64,000 nucleotides of DNA from the NCBI GenBank assembly GCA_949130495.1, contig OX422210.1, positions 638,872,585 through 638,936,584 on the forward strand, given 5' to 3'. The position numbers and the translations under genes were made by a program. This document shows, in pieces, positions 34,160 through 46,519 of the stretch. The DNA comes from Sambucus nigra. Its lineage: Eukaryota; Streptophyta; Magnoliopsida; Dipsacales; Adoxaceae. Position 1 is the stretch's first letter, and each line of letters starts with the position of its first letter. The notes beneath the pieces were generated by a model. That model was not told the origin of the DNA and made no database searches. It saw only the letters and a list, made by a program, of their open reading frames with translations.

Positions 34160-34571
34160 ATTTGCTTTAATTTATGTCAGTTTTGAATTATTTTACAAAC
34201 TTGATTTTAAATCTCTCATGAGTATTTAGTTATGTCAGTTTTTATCTCTTTGCATTGTTGAAAGTGGAAGGCAATGAGCATTCAACAAAGAAGATCAATT
34301 AGTCAAATGGATTGTGTTTGGCCTATTATTTATCGCTTTGATATCTTCTTTCAAATGTCTTCAATTAAAATTGACTAACTCATCGACCAAAGACCATTAC
34401 TAATTGAAATGTATGTACATAGACTAACCAATTGGTCAACTAGTGACCGAATAGACCCAAAATGTTTTGACGATTAACAAAACATAAAATACTCCTCATA
34501 ACCGATGGAAGTTCTACTGGAAAACCATAAGTACTCATGACTGAAAAGGTCGAAAAAATCCTAGCTGGGAG

Positions 34572-37545
34572 TGGAATACCCCGTATTTTTGATGACTTTT
34601 TAAATGAGATAATTTAAAAGTAAATGTATTGAAATCAATGGGGATTAGTTGAAATTTTTATGTGAAAATAATTGGAATTAATTCGGATTGAATATTACTA
34701 AAATAAATTGATATATGGTTATGCCTTTATAAAAAATTTCAATATTTATAAATACGATAATTACGGTAAATAAGTCGGGACGCGCGTGTGAGTGGTGTCG
34801 GGACTATAATTGAATGAAATGAAAAGTAAATTATTTTCATGTCATCCGAATGGTCGTTTAGAGTGCGCCAAAATGTGCGAAGGGTTTAAATAGTCAGAAA
34901 AGTCTACTTGGAGATTTGATTTGGGTCTCGAGTCTCGGGTCAATTTGGAACCGAATAGACACCCCCAAAGGGGTATTTGGTCATTTTACTTGGGAGATGA
35001 ATAGTACCTACAGAATTTGAGTATTTTTATATAAGTTAAAAGATATGTTAGCCAAAGGTTTATTCACCAAAATTCTAAGGGACATCCATTGAGTAGAGGA
35101 AGGGTTGTTCTAGGAAAACCAAGGGACAAATGCACCTTGCACCACCACCACTGCCACTGGAGAGTGATTGAAAAAGAGATAAACACCATAGCATCATCTT
35201 CCCCAAAGGTTCAGACCGACGAAATCAAAGGCAAATGTTTTAACTTTTGCAATCTATAGCATGTATGTTGTTTATGGTAGATAGAAAATGATTTTTTTTT
35301 TATTTTGAATAAATCAAAGATGAATTTTGATGATTTAAAATGATTCCTTGAAATGAAAACCATGTAGGATTGATCTATTTTTTATTATAGAATCAACACC
35401 ACGAATTTGGGCTGTAATTTGGTAAAGAAATATGGGATTCATGTTAGTTTTTGAATAAGAATGAAATTGAGGATTTTTTTTTAATTATAATGGAAATGAC
35501 TTGATTAATTGAAACTCCTTGATGAATTGATTATGATTAGAAGTTATACATCATTCACATATCATGATATATCATTTAGGATGATTTATGGGGAGTTTAG
35601 GATCATTTGAAGTTGGTTTATATTGTAAATCACGAAATTAAAATTATGGGTTTATTAAGGAGATAAATGGTGAATTTAGAGCTTGGGGATTTTGAGGGTT
35701 AATTAGGTTTGATGTTAATTCTCATATAAACTTGATGATTTAGATATTTTTCCATGTATTATAATTACCCATAATCATGTAGAAATGATGTTGAGATATT
35801 TGGGATTCGTTAGAGTATATTTCACGTGAGTTTGGGTGAAAGAAAGTGGAGAAAATGCATGATTTTTTTTTTAGAAAAAGGACGAACATTCTATGATAAT
35901 TTTAGGACTATTTTAAGCGGAAATTGGTAGTGTGATCGAGAGTATTTGTATAAAATCACGTTCTTCACAACTTTGTAGTTTTAGGTTTTTTCAAAATCGG
36001 AGCAGAATAGCCTCAAATTATAATTTTATATTTCTGGGCAGAATGTAACTTTATCGAGAAAAAGTATTATTGGAAATTAAAATATAATCTGGGCTTGTTA
36101 TAATGAGTCTGGGTTTTGGACCAATAAGTATGGGTTGAAGGTAGCTACTGGAATAATTAATTAAATCCTTTCGGTTAACAAGAGATGTTAAGAGTAATAG
36201 GAAATGTGAATAAAATGTGAATTATTAGTTTATGGGATAAACTTTAAATATACTTTATATATATATATATATATATATATAGGTTTAGTGTATACCTATA
36301 TGATTATTTGTGTGTATGACATACCTAGCCTACTTGCTATCGATGGGAGGCCTGCGCGTTGAGGGCAGTCATATCCTGATAAGCCTTGGGGGGATTTTTG
36401 ACTTGTCCTTAAAAACATAGGACTTAGGTTGAATTGCCGTGTGTGAAAACTATGGTTTTGAATGGTCAATTGGGTGCGTAGGTATGTGCGTAGCCCAAAG
36501 GCTTAGGACTATGTTCGCCTCCAATATTTGTGTTTGTTATTTATGGTTCGAGGGATATACCGAACCGACAGTCCTTTGTGCAGTGACGAGATGTACCCAG
36601 ACATGATAGCAGAGTATGCATGCACTGCAGTTGAGTCTGGGGGTGCAGTATTGTATATATATATATAATAGAAGGAATGCATATATATACTTGTGATATT
36701 ATCTACTTTGTGAATTAAGTAAACATGAATGATAATGAAATCTGAAATGAATGAACACTTAATTATATTATATTGAAAAAGGGTTTATCCATGTTAAAAA
36801 GAAATTGGATATATATGTATTACATATATTGCGAGAGAAATATGTGGGAACGACATTGGGCTATGTTTAGATGTTAGACTGAAAAGAACTATTTAGCATG
36901 GGAATAGTAACTAGTATGGTTTGAAGGTACGTTAGGTGTGAACATTAGATGAGAGGTGAGAATCTCAAGAGACGGTTCAAGAATCTAATATGTACATAAT
37001 AATTGCTTAATTGCACTTGTTAATCACTTGCTATTTTAAAAAATATATTTTACCAGTGGGCTCTGACCCGTTTTCTTGCATATTCTCGTCTCCCTTGTAT
37101 CTTCTATATTAGTAGTCCAGTCACAAGAATGCCGAGCATAGAGGATTGGATACTTGGTGTACTATGGATGCTATGGAGTTGCAGAATTTACTTAGACGCT
37201 TTCATTCTCTTAATTCATACATCCGTAGTAGTTAGTTAATGTAGGGCATGTCGCCCAAGGATTCTAGTTATTTCTATTCTATCTCAAACAGTGGTATTAT
37301 TTATGTCAGTTTTAATACATTCATTTTATTTGGATTGTTGTATTAAGATATTTAAAGTGGGGAGTTTATTCCAGTTACATTTAATTCAATTGTGATGTTA
37401 CTTATCGATTATGCATTATTGTGGAATGGTTTAAATGAAATTGTTTGTAATGGTAAAATGAGATTGTATTAAATTAAAACTTGAAAGTTTTTAACACCAG
37501 CTTAATTGAGTATTAGGTGATCAACAAAAAGGAAAATGTTTAATA
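34572..37545 (+). repeat. 5' LTR of the long-LTR element (last about 90 bp missing)
   Basis: Related to the solo LTR at 28327-31273 (same start, same GTGTATGACATACCTA and CAGTGGGCTCTGACCCG blocks). It stops matching the 3' copy after AAAATGTTT at 37545. It contains a (TA)n run at about 36256-36281. Confidence 0.82.
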
Positions 37546-38783
37546 CGATCTTTTATATACCTTTTCAACTATAAATTAGAAATAAGACGAGAAAAATAGA
37601 ATGCTAACTAATGATATTTCAAATATTGTGAAGTGAACTACAAATTCAACGTTCATAGTGAAATATTAAGAACACATGTGAGAAATATGCAAGCTAATAT
37701 CCATATACATCACTCACCCTCTTATTATATAAACATTTTAACATTGTGAAGTAAAATGAATTTTCTTAATTCATATTCTAATAATAATAATATTTATTTT
37801 AAATAATTTGGTATATACACAACACCTAATGAAGAATGCAATAAATTCCATCCAAGAAAAATGCTCAATTGGGTGCCAAATTATGTTCTACCTAACAAAA
37901 TTTTAATTTATCATTAAAATAAAATCAACTAATCCAAAAATTAAAACCACCACACCCAAGTAGTAAAAATACAAAAGAAAAGTAAAAGAAGTATGGTAAA
38001 TACATGCATCCATAAAAACATGTATACGTATAGTAATCAATTAACACAACTTCAAACTTGTGAAGCCCAATGATGTTCTGCTCATGATGTCCTCTTTCTT
38101 TCTATTGAAACAAATATTTTTCTTTTTTTCCAACAGTAATTAAAAATTATCCTACTGATGTTCCTAAAAATGAACTAAAACCATGTGTTTGGTTTTTATC
38201 AAACATTGATAGTTGAACCTAAAAACATAATATTGTGAGCAACAACATGCAGATCTCTGTATATCATTACAAAAAAAATTATGAAATTGAAACTTGAAAA
38301 ACCCATATGTTAGCTAAGATGTTTTTTGAATAATCAATCACACAAGAGTATCTTCATGGGTACTTTCTTGATAAGGATAAGAGTAGAGTATCTTAATTTT
38401 TTATCTCTCACACTGCAAATTGAAAAATCCATCTTTTAGTTGGGTTTCAATAGTAAATGAATGAATTAATTTGAAAGTGAAAAATAAAAATAAAAGATAA
38501 ATTCAATGAAAACACAGACTTGTAAACATGATTCAATAATGTTAATGATAATCACAATAACTATTTTTGTGGATTTCCCCAAGGCATGTTTGACTAATTC
38601 AACTAAAGCGGGTTGTTCTATATATGAGTCCTTCTATGTCGACATGGATTTGCAACAAATTTGGTGCGACACAGTGACGTGACACACCGGCATTGGCTAT
38701 TGCCGCAACCAATACTGATGTGACACGTCACTATGTCATACCACTATGTGTCACAAATTTGTGTTGGCATAGTATTTTTGTGC

Positions 38784-38827
<44 letters not shown>

Positions 38828-38993
38828 GGAAAATGATAACTTGTTCCCTTAGGGCAAGTGTTATGAGCCTCAAAATCGTAAGTATCATAACTACACATGA
38901 GTATCTATACCCTATTAAATGTATGTCGAAACTCTGTCCTTATTATTTTTAAGTTCTTAATGTATGCCCTTAGGGCACATGTTATCAGGAGAC

Positions 38994-39065
<72 letters not shown>

Positions 39066-39411
39066 GAACACACAAAATCGAAAAGTTATTTGGTCTTCCA
39101 ATATAGACTACAAACATTGTTTACTCCAAGAAAACAATATTTGGTGAGTGTGAACCCTTACTGGGTTTGATAATTAAAGCTTATATAGAATACAAACTTT
39201 GTTTATTCCAAGATAACAATTGTGTGTTAAAAAAGGTGGGGGCAATATAAGTTGAAAGTGAAAATTTCATACTTCAACAATAATGAGTTGAATATGTTGG
39301 TGATTATAATTTCCTATTCATTTTCTTTTATTTTTTTCTTCAAAAATGTAAATCAATGGAAGTTATAAAAATGCAAGTAGACTTTTCTTTTTTCGCAAAA
39401 GGCAAATTGAC
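37546..39411. other. AT-rich DNA without a gene; microsatellites and a possible MITE
   Basis: A (TG)n(TA)n run lies at about 38783-38827 and (TA)n(GT)n at about 38993-39062. An imperfect inverted repeat at about 38620-38790 (arms sharing ACA.AGTGACGTG.CACA) may be a MITE, but no TSD is seen. The small His/Thr- or Val/Cys-repeat frames are microsatellite products. Confidence 0.5.
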
Positions 39412-39419
39412 GTACAAAA

Positions 39420-40201
39420 TAGGCCTGTCAGTGGATCGAATTTTATCCGAATCCGAATCCTATCCATTTAAGCGGATATGGATCATGCCTAAAATCCGAT
39501 TATCCGATTACCCGATTATCCGTTTATTAAATGGAGCGGATTTGGATTCATATACTCCGATCCGTTAATAATACGATCCTATTAATATTTTTAATATACA
39601 TATATAAATTATATATAATATATTTTTAATTAATATATATTGTATTTAATAATATTTTTAATATTTATTATAGATGGGATCTTGTGTATTTAGTCCTATT
39701 TATAAATATTTATTTGTCTTCACCCCCATGTTTTTATTTCTTTAGTTGATGGTCCTATATGTGACAAATGGCATTCTCTATAAAAAGAAGGAAGGGTTGT
39801 TACAGGGAAGTTATAGGCGATTTTGGGTGGTTATGAGACTGATTACAATTCGAATATTACATAAGAGCAAAGCCTAAATACATCTTTGTAGACGGGACTA
39901 AAGCCAAAAAAACTATTTATTATAATAGTTATTTATTTCATTATATATTTTTTGGAACATTTGCAAAATAAATTTATGAAATAAGAGTTGAAAATCAAAA
40001 TGTTACAAATTAAGTTTAACATAAATGGATAATCGGATAATCAGATCGGATCCAAATCCGTTTAATATAAACGGATATGAATTTGGATTTGCCTGATCTG
40101 ATCCGATTAATAAACGGATCGGATCCGAATCCATTTAACATAAACGGATATGAATTTGAATTTGTCTGATCCGATCCGAATCCGATCCGTTTACATGCTT
40201 A
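39420..40201. mobile_element. hAT non-autonomous element, 782 bp, perfect 8-bp TSD
   Basis: TSD GTACAAAA at 39412-39419 and 40202-40209. The TIRs TAGGCCTGTCAGTGGATC and (inverted) TAAGCATGTAAACGGATC agree at most positions. Both ends carry many ATCCGAATCCG / GGATCGGATCC subterminal repeats. No transposase is present. Confidence 0.92.
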
Positions 40202-40526
40202 GTACAAAATGCTTTGGCATGGGAGGCAGTGAGGTTAGTGTTGGATTGGTCAGGGGGAGCGGATGGTGTATTGATTTGGGGGGGAAAATTAGCCATGTAG
40301 ATACCACATATGATGTCACATTGGCTATCTTTTATCAGAAAGACATCAACGTGCAACACCATAAAAAGTCAAAACAACTCTCCAAATCCCAAAAATTATA
40401 ACAAAGCAAAACAAACGCACCCACCTTTATATTTATTTCATTTCATTTCTATATTCTTTTCTTTTATTTATCCGAAGTTAACCTTTTTTTCCCTTTATTT
40501 TCTCTCTCTTTTTTCTTTCTCTCTCT

Positions 40527-40776
40527 ATGGATTCAGATTTTTTGACCTCTCATCTTGCTTCTGCCAAGCGCCAATTCACTTTGCAATAGCAAAACCACCA
40601 TGGCTCTCAACTGCGTTTGTTTTCTGTTTATCTTTTATGTTTCAAATATATCCAAAAATGGGTTCTTTAAAAGGGGAAAAAATGATTTTTGATATATATT
40701 TTTTGATATTTTTTTTTGTTTTAGATCGGTTCAGGATCTATAATTTCGAGGTTGAAGAAGAGGTGCGTCTGGAATT
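40527..40776 (+). pseudogene. Di19-like zinc-finger gene fragment (exon 1, intron 1, start of exon 2)
   Basis: Exon 1 reads MDSDFLTSHLASAKRQFTLQ then a stop where Di19 proteins usually have a His/Gln-rich stretch. After about 140 bp ending TTTTTGTTTTAG comes DRFRIYNFEVEEEVRLEF, matching the conserved FEVEEEVRP start of Di19 exon 2. Homology then ends before the first zinc finger. Upstream (40330-40526) is CT-rich, leader-like DNA. Di19 genes encode small drought-related zinc-finger proteins; this piece retains only the start and cannot make one. Identification is from memory of the family N-terminus. Confidence 0.72.
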
Positions 40777-40996
40777 TGATTTTCGTTAAATCTCTTAACA
40801 AAGATGCAACGCAAAAGAATAAGAATAGAAGTTACCATAGACTTACCAGTGATTGTGCACTGCCACACCTTTATATTCACGAAACCATTACGCTGAGTAT
40901 CAGGCTTGGCCACAAAACCCTAAAAATCATTATCATATACAGATTAATTAATAGAGGTGATATACGTAGTAAGTAACATAGAAAGATTGAAGAAAT

Positions 40997-41997
40997 TGTT
41001 AGATAAATTCCAATATTTATTGATATTTTATTTTGTAGTTGTTAATATTTTATTATATTATTGGTGTTTTATTTTAAACATATTTTGGGTTTTAATTTAG
41101 AAGATAGAAACATGAGCAAATGGGTGTGAAAGATATGGGAGTGCCCAAAATTCCATATTGTCCCACATTGGAAGAATACTACAAAAAGTAGTGGTATATC
41201 AACTAAAGGACAACTAAGATTCTTAGTTGACAAGTCAAATAAGAGGCTATGATCCTATGCATCGCGGTGGTGCTTAAGCACCACCAATCGTGACACGCGT
41301 AAGCGCGACACGCGGCGCGCGAAAGGGCGATTGGGCGACTTAGGGCGCATTGCGCGCTTTGACGTGCACTTGGCACTTGGCACTTGGCACGTGCGCATCG
41401 TCGCTTGGAGCGTGGGAGCCTAAAGTTTTGACGAGGTAAAACAGATCAACGGTTGTGATTAAACGATCCGATCAAAGGGTTTAAAATTCGAAACGACTTG
41501 ATCTAAACCGTTAGATGAACTCGTAGCGTTTCGTGTAAGGGATGTCCATTCGCTTACGATGGGACGCTTAATCTGAACCGTTAGGTCGCAGCTGTTCCAA
41601 ACAGGCACGATCCAACGGTTGTTGAGTCACTCCATGAAGAGCTGTGACTGTTGAAGAACAGTCACAGAAATGGCTATAAAAAGAGTTCCAGACCTCTATT
41701 TTGGACACCGAAAATTACTAGTTTCTCCTCTCTCCGTCCTCTATACTTTGGCATTATCAAGTTATAAATTCAGAGTGTTCTCAATTTGATCAAACAGTAC
41801 ATAGTTTGAATCAAACAACTGTTCATACACTGCATTGTATCCTGAAGGCAGATTCTATAAAACCCATAGTGTACTCGCGGTTCTGGTTTTGTCTCAACCG
41901 GATTGGGAGAAATTTTGCCTAAATAAAAGCGTTCCAAGAACGTGCCTTGCAGATATTAAATAATATAATTCGTTCTTTCCATAACAAAACTCCAACA
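40997..41997 (+). repeat. 5' LTR of the copia element
   Basis: 1001 bp. It includes the perfect palindrome GGTGGTGCTTAAGCACCACC at 41266-41285, an 11-bp-stem hairpin (CTGTGACTGTT / AACAGTCACAG, 41642-41667) and a TATA box CTATAAAAAG 6 bp after it at 41674-41683. Confidence 0.95.
41674..41683 (+). promoter_or_regulatory. LTR TATA box
   Basis: CTATAAAAAG in the 5' LTR, about 315 bp before its end; the same box is in the 3' LTR near 47192. It is the likely start region for the element's RNA. Confidence 0.6.
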
Positions 41998-42034
41998 GTT
42001 TTAGGCAAAAATTTATTCTTATTACTCCACTCAA

Positions 42035-42830
42035 ATGGAAGGAGCTGTGGCACAATCTATCCAAGTCATGATTCAAGACTTAATCCGACTCGACCGTTTT
42101 GATGGCGGAAATTTCACCCATTTGCAAGAGAAAGTTATGTTCTTCCTCACATCACTAAAACTTGCATACATTTTAGATGATAACCTTGAATAAATTCCCG
42201 AGCCCACACCCAAAGACACCGAAGAAATAAAGCAAAAACGTGTGAAGAGGAAAGAAGAAGAATTTATGTGTCGAGGACACATCCTCAATGCTTTGTCTCA
42301 AACTGTTTATAGCGCTCATCGAATGATTCCGACGGCAAAGGAATTATGGAAGTCTTTGGAGACAAAGTATCAAAACGAGGAAGCGAGCAACCGTAAGTTT
42401 CTAATTTCAAACTATATGAATTTTAGAATGAGTAATGATAAATCTGTCATTGCACAAGCCCATGAACTCCAACAACCTCAAAGCCGCTGGTATTAATCTT
42501 CAAGATGAATTTCAAGTAGGGGTGATTGTTTCAAAACTTCCATCCTCTTGGAATGGCTTTAAGAAGAAAATTAATCCTGATGAAAAGACTTATACTTTAG
42601 AATCCCTTCTTCGTCACCGTCGTATTGAAGAAGATACTCGTATTCGAGAAAAGAAGGATGAACAAGGTGAGGGTCATTCAAAAGCTAATATGGTTGAGGA
42701 TCAAAAATACAAGATTACCAAAGACTCAAAATTTAATGCAAAGAATGATTCAAAATTCAAGAACCAAGGTGCAAATAAGAAAAAGAAGGGAAATGTTTCT
42801 TCTGTGACAAATCGGGCCATTAGTCTCGAG
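42035..42830 (+). pseudogene. copia gag
   Basis: The ATG at 42035 opens MEGAVAQSIQVMIQDLIRLD then RFDGGNFTHLQEKV, the usual copia gag start. A TAA at 42191 ends codon 52; the frame then continues (MCRGHILNALSQTVYSAHR, ELWKSLETKYQNE) to a frameshift near 42465. The second open part (to about 42780) has LPSSWNGFKKKI. A CCHC knuckle, CFFCDKSGH-x-SREC, is read in the original frame at about 42794 with a stop inside it. It would bind element RNA; here it is broken. Confidence 0.88.
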
Positions 42831-42899
42831 AATGTCGTCTTAAAAAGAAGGCATTTAAGGAAAAACAAGGGTCGAAGGAAACCAACAATGTTGAAGATC

Positions 42900-43140
42900 T
42901 TATTGCTACTGTTTGCGAAGCAAATTCAATTGATAGTGAAAGTGGATGGTGGCTGGATACCGGCGCAACGGTCCACATATGCAAAGATCGCTTTTCATTC
43001 AAAACATATCAAGAAATTGATGGAAAAGAAGTGAAGATGGCAAATAATCTTCGCACCAATGTAGTTGGAAAAGGCACAGTGGAATTGAAGCTAACTTTTG
43101 GAAAGACACTTACTCTAATTGATTTACTTCATGTACCTGA
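42900..43140 (+). pseudogene. copia protease
   Basis: WWLDTGATVHICKD carries the D-T/S-G-A active site, followed by LHVPDMCKNLVSG. A frameshift at about 43165 separates it from the integrase part. Confidence 0.85.
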
Positions 43141-43199
43141 TATGTGTAAAAATCTTGTGTCTGGGACCTTCTCAATAAGAGAGGTTTCAAACTAGTGTT

Positions 43200-44200
43200 G
43201 AGTCTGATAAGTTTGTCTTATCTAAGAATGGCCAATTTATTGGCAAAGGGTACTCTTGCAACGGCATGATCAAAATTAATGTAATCAATGATATTAGTTT
43301 TGCTTATATGGTTGAGTCTATTTCTTTATGGCATAGTAGATTAGGTCATGTGAATTATAGAAGTATAAAAAATATGACTAATCTCGGCTTAATCTCGGAT
43401 TGTAAATTTGACAACCTTTCTAAATGTGAAATTCGTGCTCAATCGAAGATAACTAGAAAGTCGTTCAAATCTGTTGAGAGGAAATTCGAAATGCTTGATC
43501 TTATTCATAGTAATGTATGTGATATGAAGAGTAATATGACTCGTGGTGGAAATAAATATTTCTTAACTTTCATTGATGATTACTCTAAGTATGCATATAC
43601 ATATTTACTTAAAAGTAAAGATGAAGTTTTCGAGAAATTCCTAATTTTTAAAGCAGAAGTTGAAACTCAACAAAATCGGAAAATTAAAGTCCTACGATCC
43701 GATAGGGTTGGTGAATATTACCCGAGTGAGTTTATACAATTTTGTAATACTCATGGGATAATCCATTAAGTTACGACGCCATATACGCCACAACAAAATG
43801 GAACGGCGAAAAGGAAAAATAGGACTTTAGTTGAAATGATAAATTCAATGTTAATCAGTTCTGGTTTACCTTTGTCGATGTGGGGAGAAGCGGTTTTATC
43901 CGCATGTTATATTTTAAATAGAGTTCCATTGAAAAATAAGGATATTACACCATATGAATTATGGTTTAATCGTAAGCCTAATCTTAGACGTCTTAAAGTT
44001 TGGGGAAGTCTTGCTTATGTAAGAAAACCCGAACCTAAAAGGCCTAAACTAGGAAATAGGACTTACAAATGTGTTGTTATTGGATACTCTAGTAACAGTA
44101 CGACTTATAGATTTTTAAACCTTGAAACTCAAGAAATCATTGAGTCGGTAGATGTGCAAGTCTTTGAACATCTAACAAAGTTTAGTACTTTGAATCAAGG
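43200..44200 (+). pseudogene. copia integrase
   Basis: The GAG-pre-integrase segment (SLWHSRLGHVNYRSI) and core follow: LTFIDDYSKYAYTYLL (first Asp), VLRSDRVGEY (second Asp), then an in-frame TAA at about 43767. The segment [14 protein letters not shown] has Lys where the family has the catalytic Glu (usually A-E-R-K-N-R). A downstream [17 protein letters not shown] block is intact. Both the stop and the Lys would abolish integration. Confidence 0.9.
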
Positions 44201-44379
44201 TTTAGAAAATGATAATCCGATTGTTGACTCCTCAAATTTAGAAGAAAATTCACAATCTATATCTTCTTCGGAAACAACGAATGACGTTGAACCACGAAGG
44301 AGTAAAAGACAAAGAACTGAAAAAACATATGGGCCTGACTTTGTTATTTATTTAGTTGAAGGGGATTTAAATGAGACTA

Positions 44380-45950
44380 AGAACAAAACTAAATTTATTC
44401 TTAATGTAGAAGATGAACCGACCACATTTCATGAAGCGGTTACATCTAGGCATGCTGTCTTTTGGAAAGAAGCAATAAATGATGAAATGAACTCAATTTT
44501 GTCAAATCAAACTTGGGTTATTTCCGATCTACCCCCCGGGGCTAAACCTATTGGGTGCAAATGGATATTTAAAAGAAAATTAAATCCGGATGGTTCTATA
44601 AATAAATTTAAGGCAAGACTAGTTGCTAAAGGTTATAAGCAAAAACATGGAATTGATTACTTTGATACATATGCTCTTGTTGCTCGAATCACTTCCATTA
44701 GGATATTGATATCTCTTGATTCTATTCACAATTTAGTTATTCATCAAATGGATGTTAAAACTGCATTTTTAAATGGTGATTTAGAAGAAGAGATTTACAT
44801 GGAACAACCCAAAGGGTTTGTTTTGCCTAGCCAAGAAAAGAAAGTGTGTAAATTGGTTAAATCCCTTTATGGCCTTAAACAAGCTCCTATGCAATGGCAT
44901 GAGAAGTTTAATAATATTGTTATATCCCATGGATATAAATTTAATGATGCCGATAAATGTATATATAGTAAATTTGAAAATGGTGTTGGTGTTATTATTT
45001 GCTTATATATGGATGACATGTTAATATTTGGGTCTAATCTCAAATATGTTGAAGAAACCAAAAGGTTCCTTTCATCAAAATTTGATATGAAAGATCTTGG
45101 AGAAGCTGATGTGATTTTAGGAATCAAAATTGTGAGAAAGGATAATTCTTTAGCGTTATCTCAATCTCATTATATAGAAAAAGTTCTAAAAAGATATAAT
45201 CAGCTTAAACCAGCTGCTACACCAGTGGATCCTAGCATTAAATTAATGAAAAATACTGGGCGTGCTATGGATCAACTTAAATATGCTAGTATTATTGGGA
45301 GTCTAATGTATGTCATGCATTGCACTACACCATACATTGCTTATGCAGTGAGTGTATTGTGTAGATTTACAAGTAATCCAGAACAAGAGCACTGGAATGC
45401 AATTTCTAGGGTTCTTAGATACCTGAAGAGAACTTTGGATTATGGCTTACATTATGTAGGATATCCATCTGTTTTAGAAGGATATAGTGATTCAAGTTGG
45501 AATAATCTTGAATCAAAATCCAAGTCAACTACTGGTTGGATTTTTACGCTAGGAAGAGCAGCTATCTCTTGGGGATCCAAGAAACAAACATGTGTATCAG
45601 ATTCAACAATGCAATCTAAATTTATAGCCCTAGCAGATGCATGTAAAGAAGCAGAATGGCTTAGAAATGCATTGTATGATATTCCTTTATGGAAAAAGCC
45701 ATGACCTTCTATTATGATAAGTTGTGATAACCAAGCCACAATTTATAAAGTTTCAAACAAAACTTACAACGGAAAATCTAGACACATTAGTCTAAGGCAT
45801 CAAATTATAAGAAAATTACTCAAGGAAGGAGTAATTACAGTCGACTATATTAAAACGAACAAGAATTTAGCAGATCCTCTGACTAAAGGTCATGTTAGGG
45901 AGATGATATATATAACCTCAAAAGGAATGGGACTAAGGTCTATTAAATAA
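44380..45950 (+). pseudogene. copia reverse transcriptase and RNase H
   Basis: [67 protein letters not shown] and the catalytic CLYMDDM are RT blocks in one open frame (43836-45704). RNase H follows: GYSDSSW, then [20 protein letters not shown], where relatives have Glu at the Gln and Lys of MQSKF. A TGA at about 45702 is followed by CDNQATIYKV and KSRHISLRHQIIR, ending LADPLTKG. The RT looks nearly functional; the RNase H does not. Confidence 0.92.
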
Positions 45951-46519
45951 CACAACTATATTTAATGGGAACCCAACTCATATCTTGAAAATATAGATAG
46001 AGTTCAATGTGGTAAAAACAAGTTAAATTATAGTTATGGAACACTAGGAATTTATACAAAAAAAAAAAGTTCCATTCCTATGTGCCTAGTGTTGGTTTTC
46101 TGCATGTTAGAGGATGAAGGTTACTTCTTAATAAATCATATAAGTGTGACTCGCAGAATTACTAAAGTTGATTTACCTATACGAGTGTCGAAAGTGTGTC
46201 CGCTTTCTATGAAATCCAGACCGATCCTAAAGTGCTCGTGAAATCAGGATTAGCACAAGGCCATAAAAGTGCATGCTAGAAGAACACTTATAAACTCAGA
46301 AATCGGTATGTGTGATAGTTCCGGCTAGTCTCAAAAGGTCCCTGGTTCAAGATACGTTCACCACAGCACCTTGATGAAGCTTTGAATTATTTTCACTATA
46401 TGGAAGTTCAAGTCCGAAAGACACTTCTCATTTATGTACTAGATTTTAGCGACAATGCCAAAAGTTATTTATTGTCTTTTTGCTTTGGTATCTTGTGTAT
46501 ATTGAAATTGGTGGGGGAA

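Larger units (their letters stand above)
18715..34571 (+). mobile_element. Decayed Tat/Athila-like Ty3/gypsy element C, split by four insertions
   Basis: Polyprotein segments read in order gag, protease, RT, RNase H, integrase across 18715-21932, 27943-28326, 31279-32763 and 33931-34159. Each break coincides with an insertion whose TSD is visible (CACTA at 21933, solo LTR at 28327, hAT at 32764; the long-LTR element at 34572 follows the stop). Removing the inserts restores collinearity. Many stops and frameshifts show it is dead. Its own LTRs were not found. Confidence 0.85.

Noticed and set aside
38905..39170. His/Thr- and Val/Cys-repeat ORFs
   Set aside because: They are products of (TA)n(GT)n microsatellites.
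40310..40789. 159-codon ORF as a membrane protein gene
   Set aside because: It translates a CT-rich leader and an intron in the wrong frame; the Di19-like reading explains the region better.
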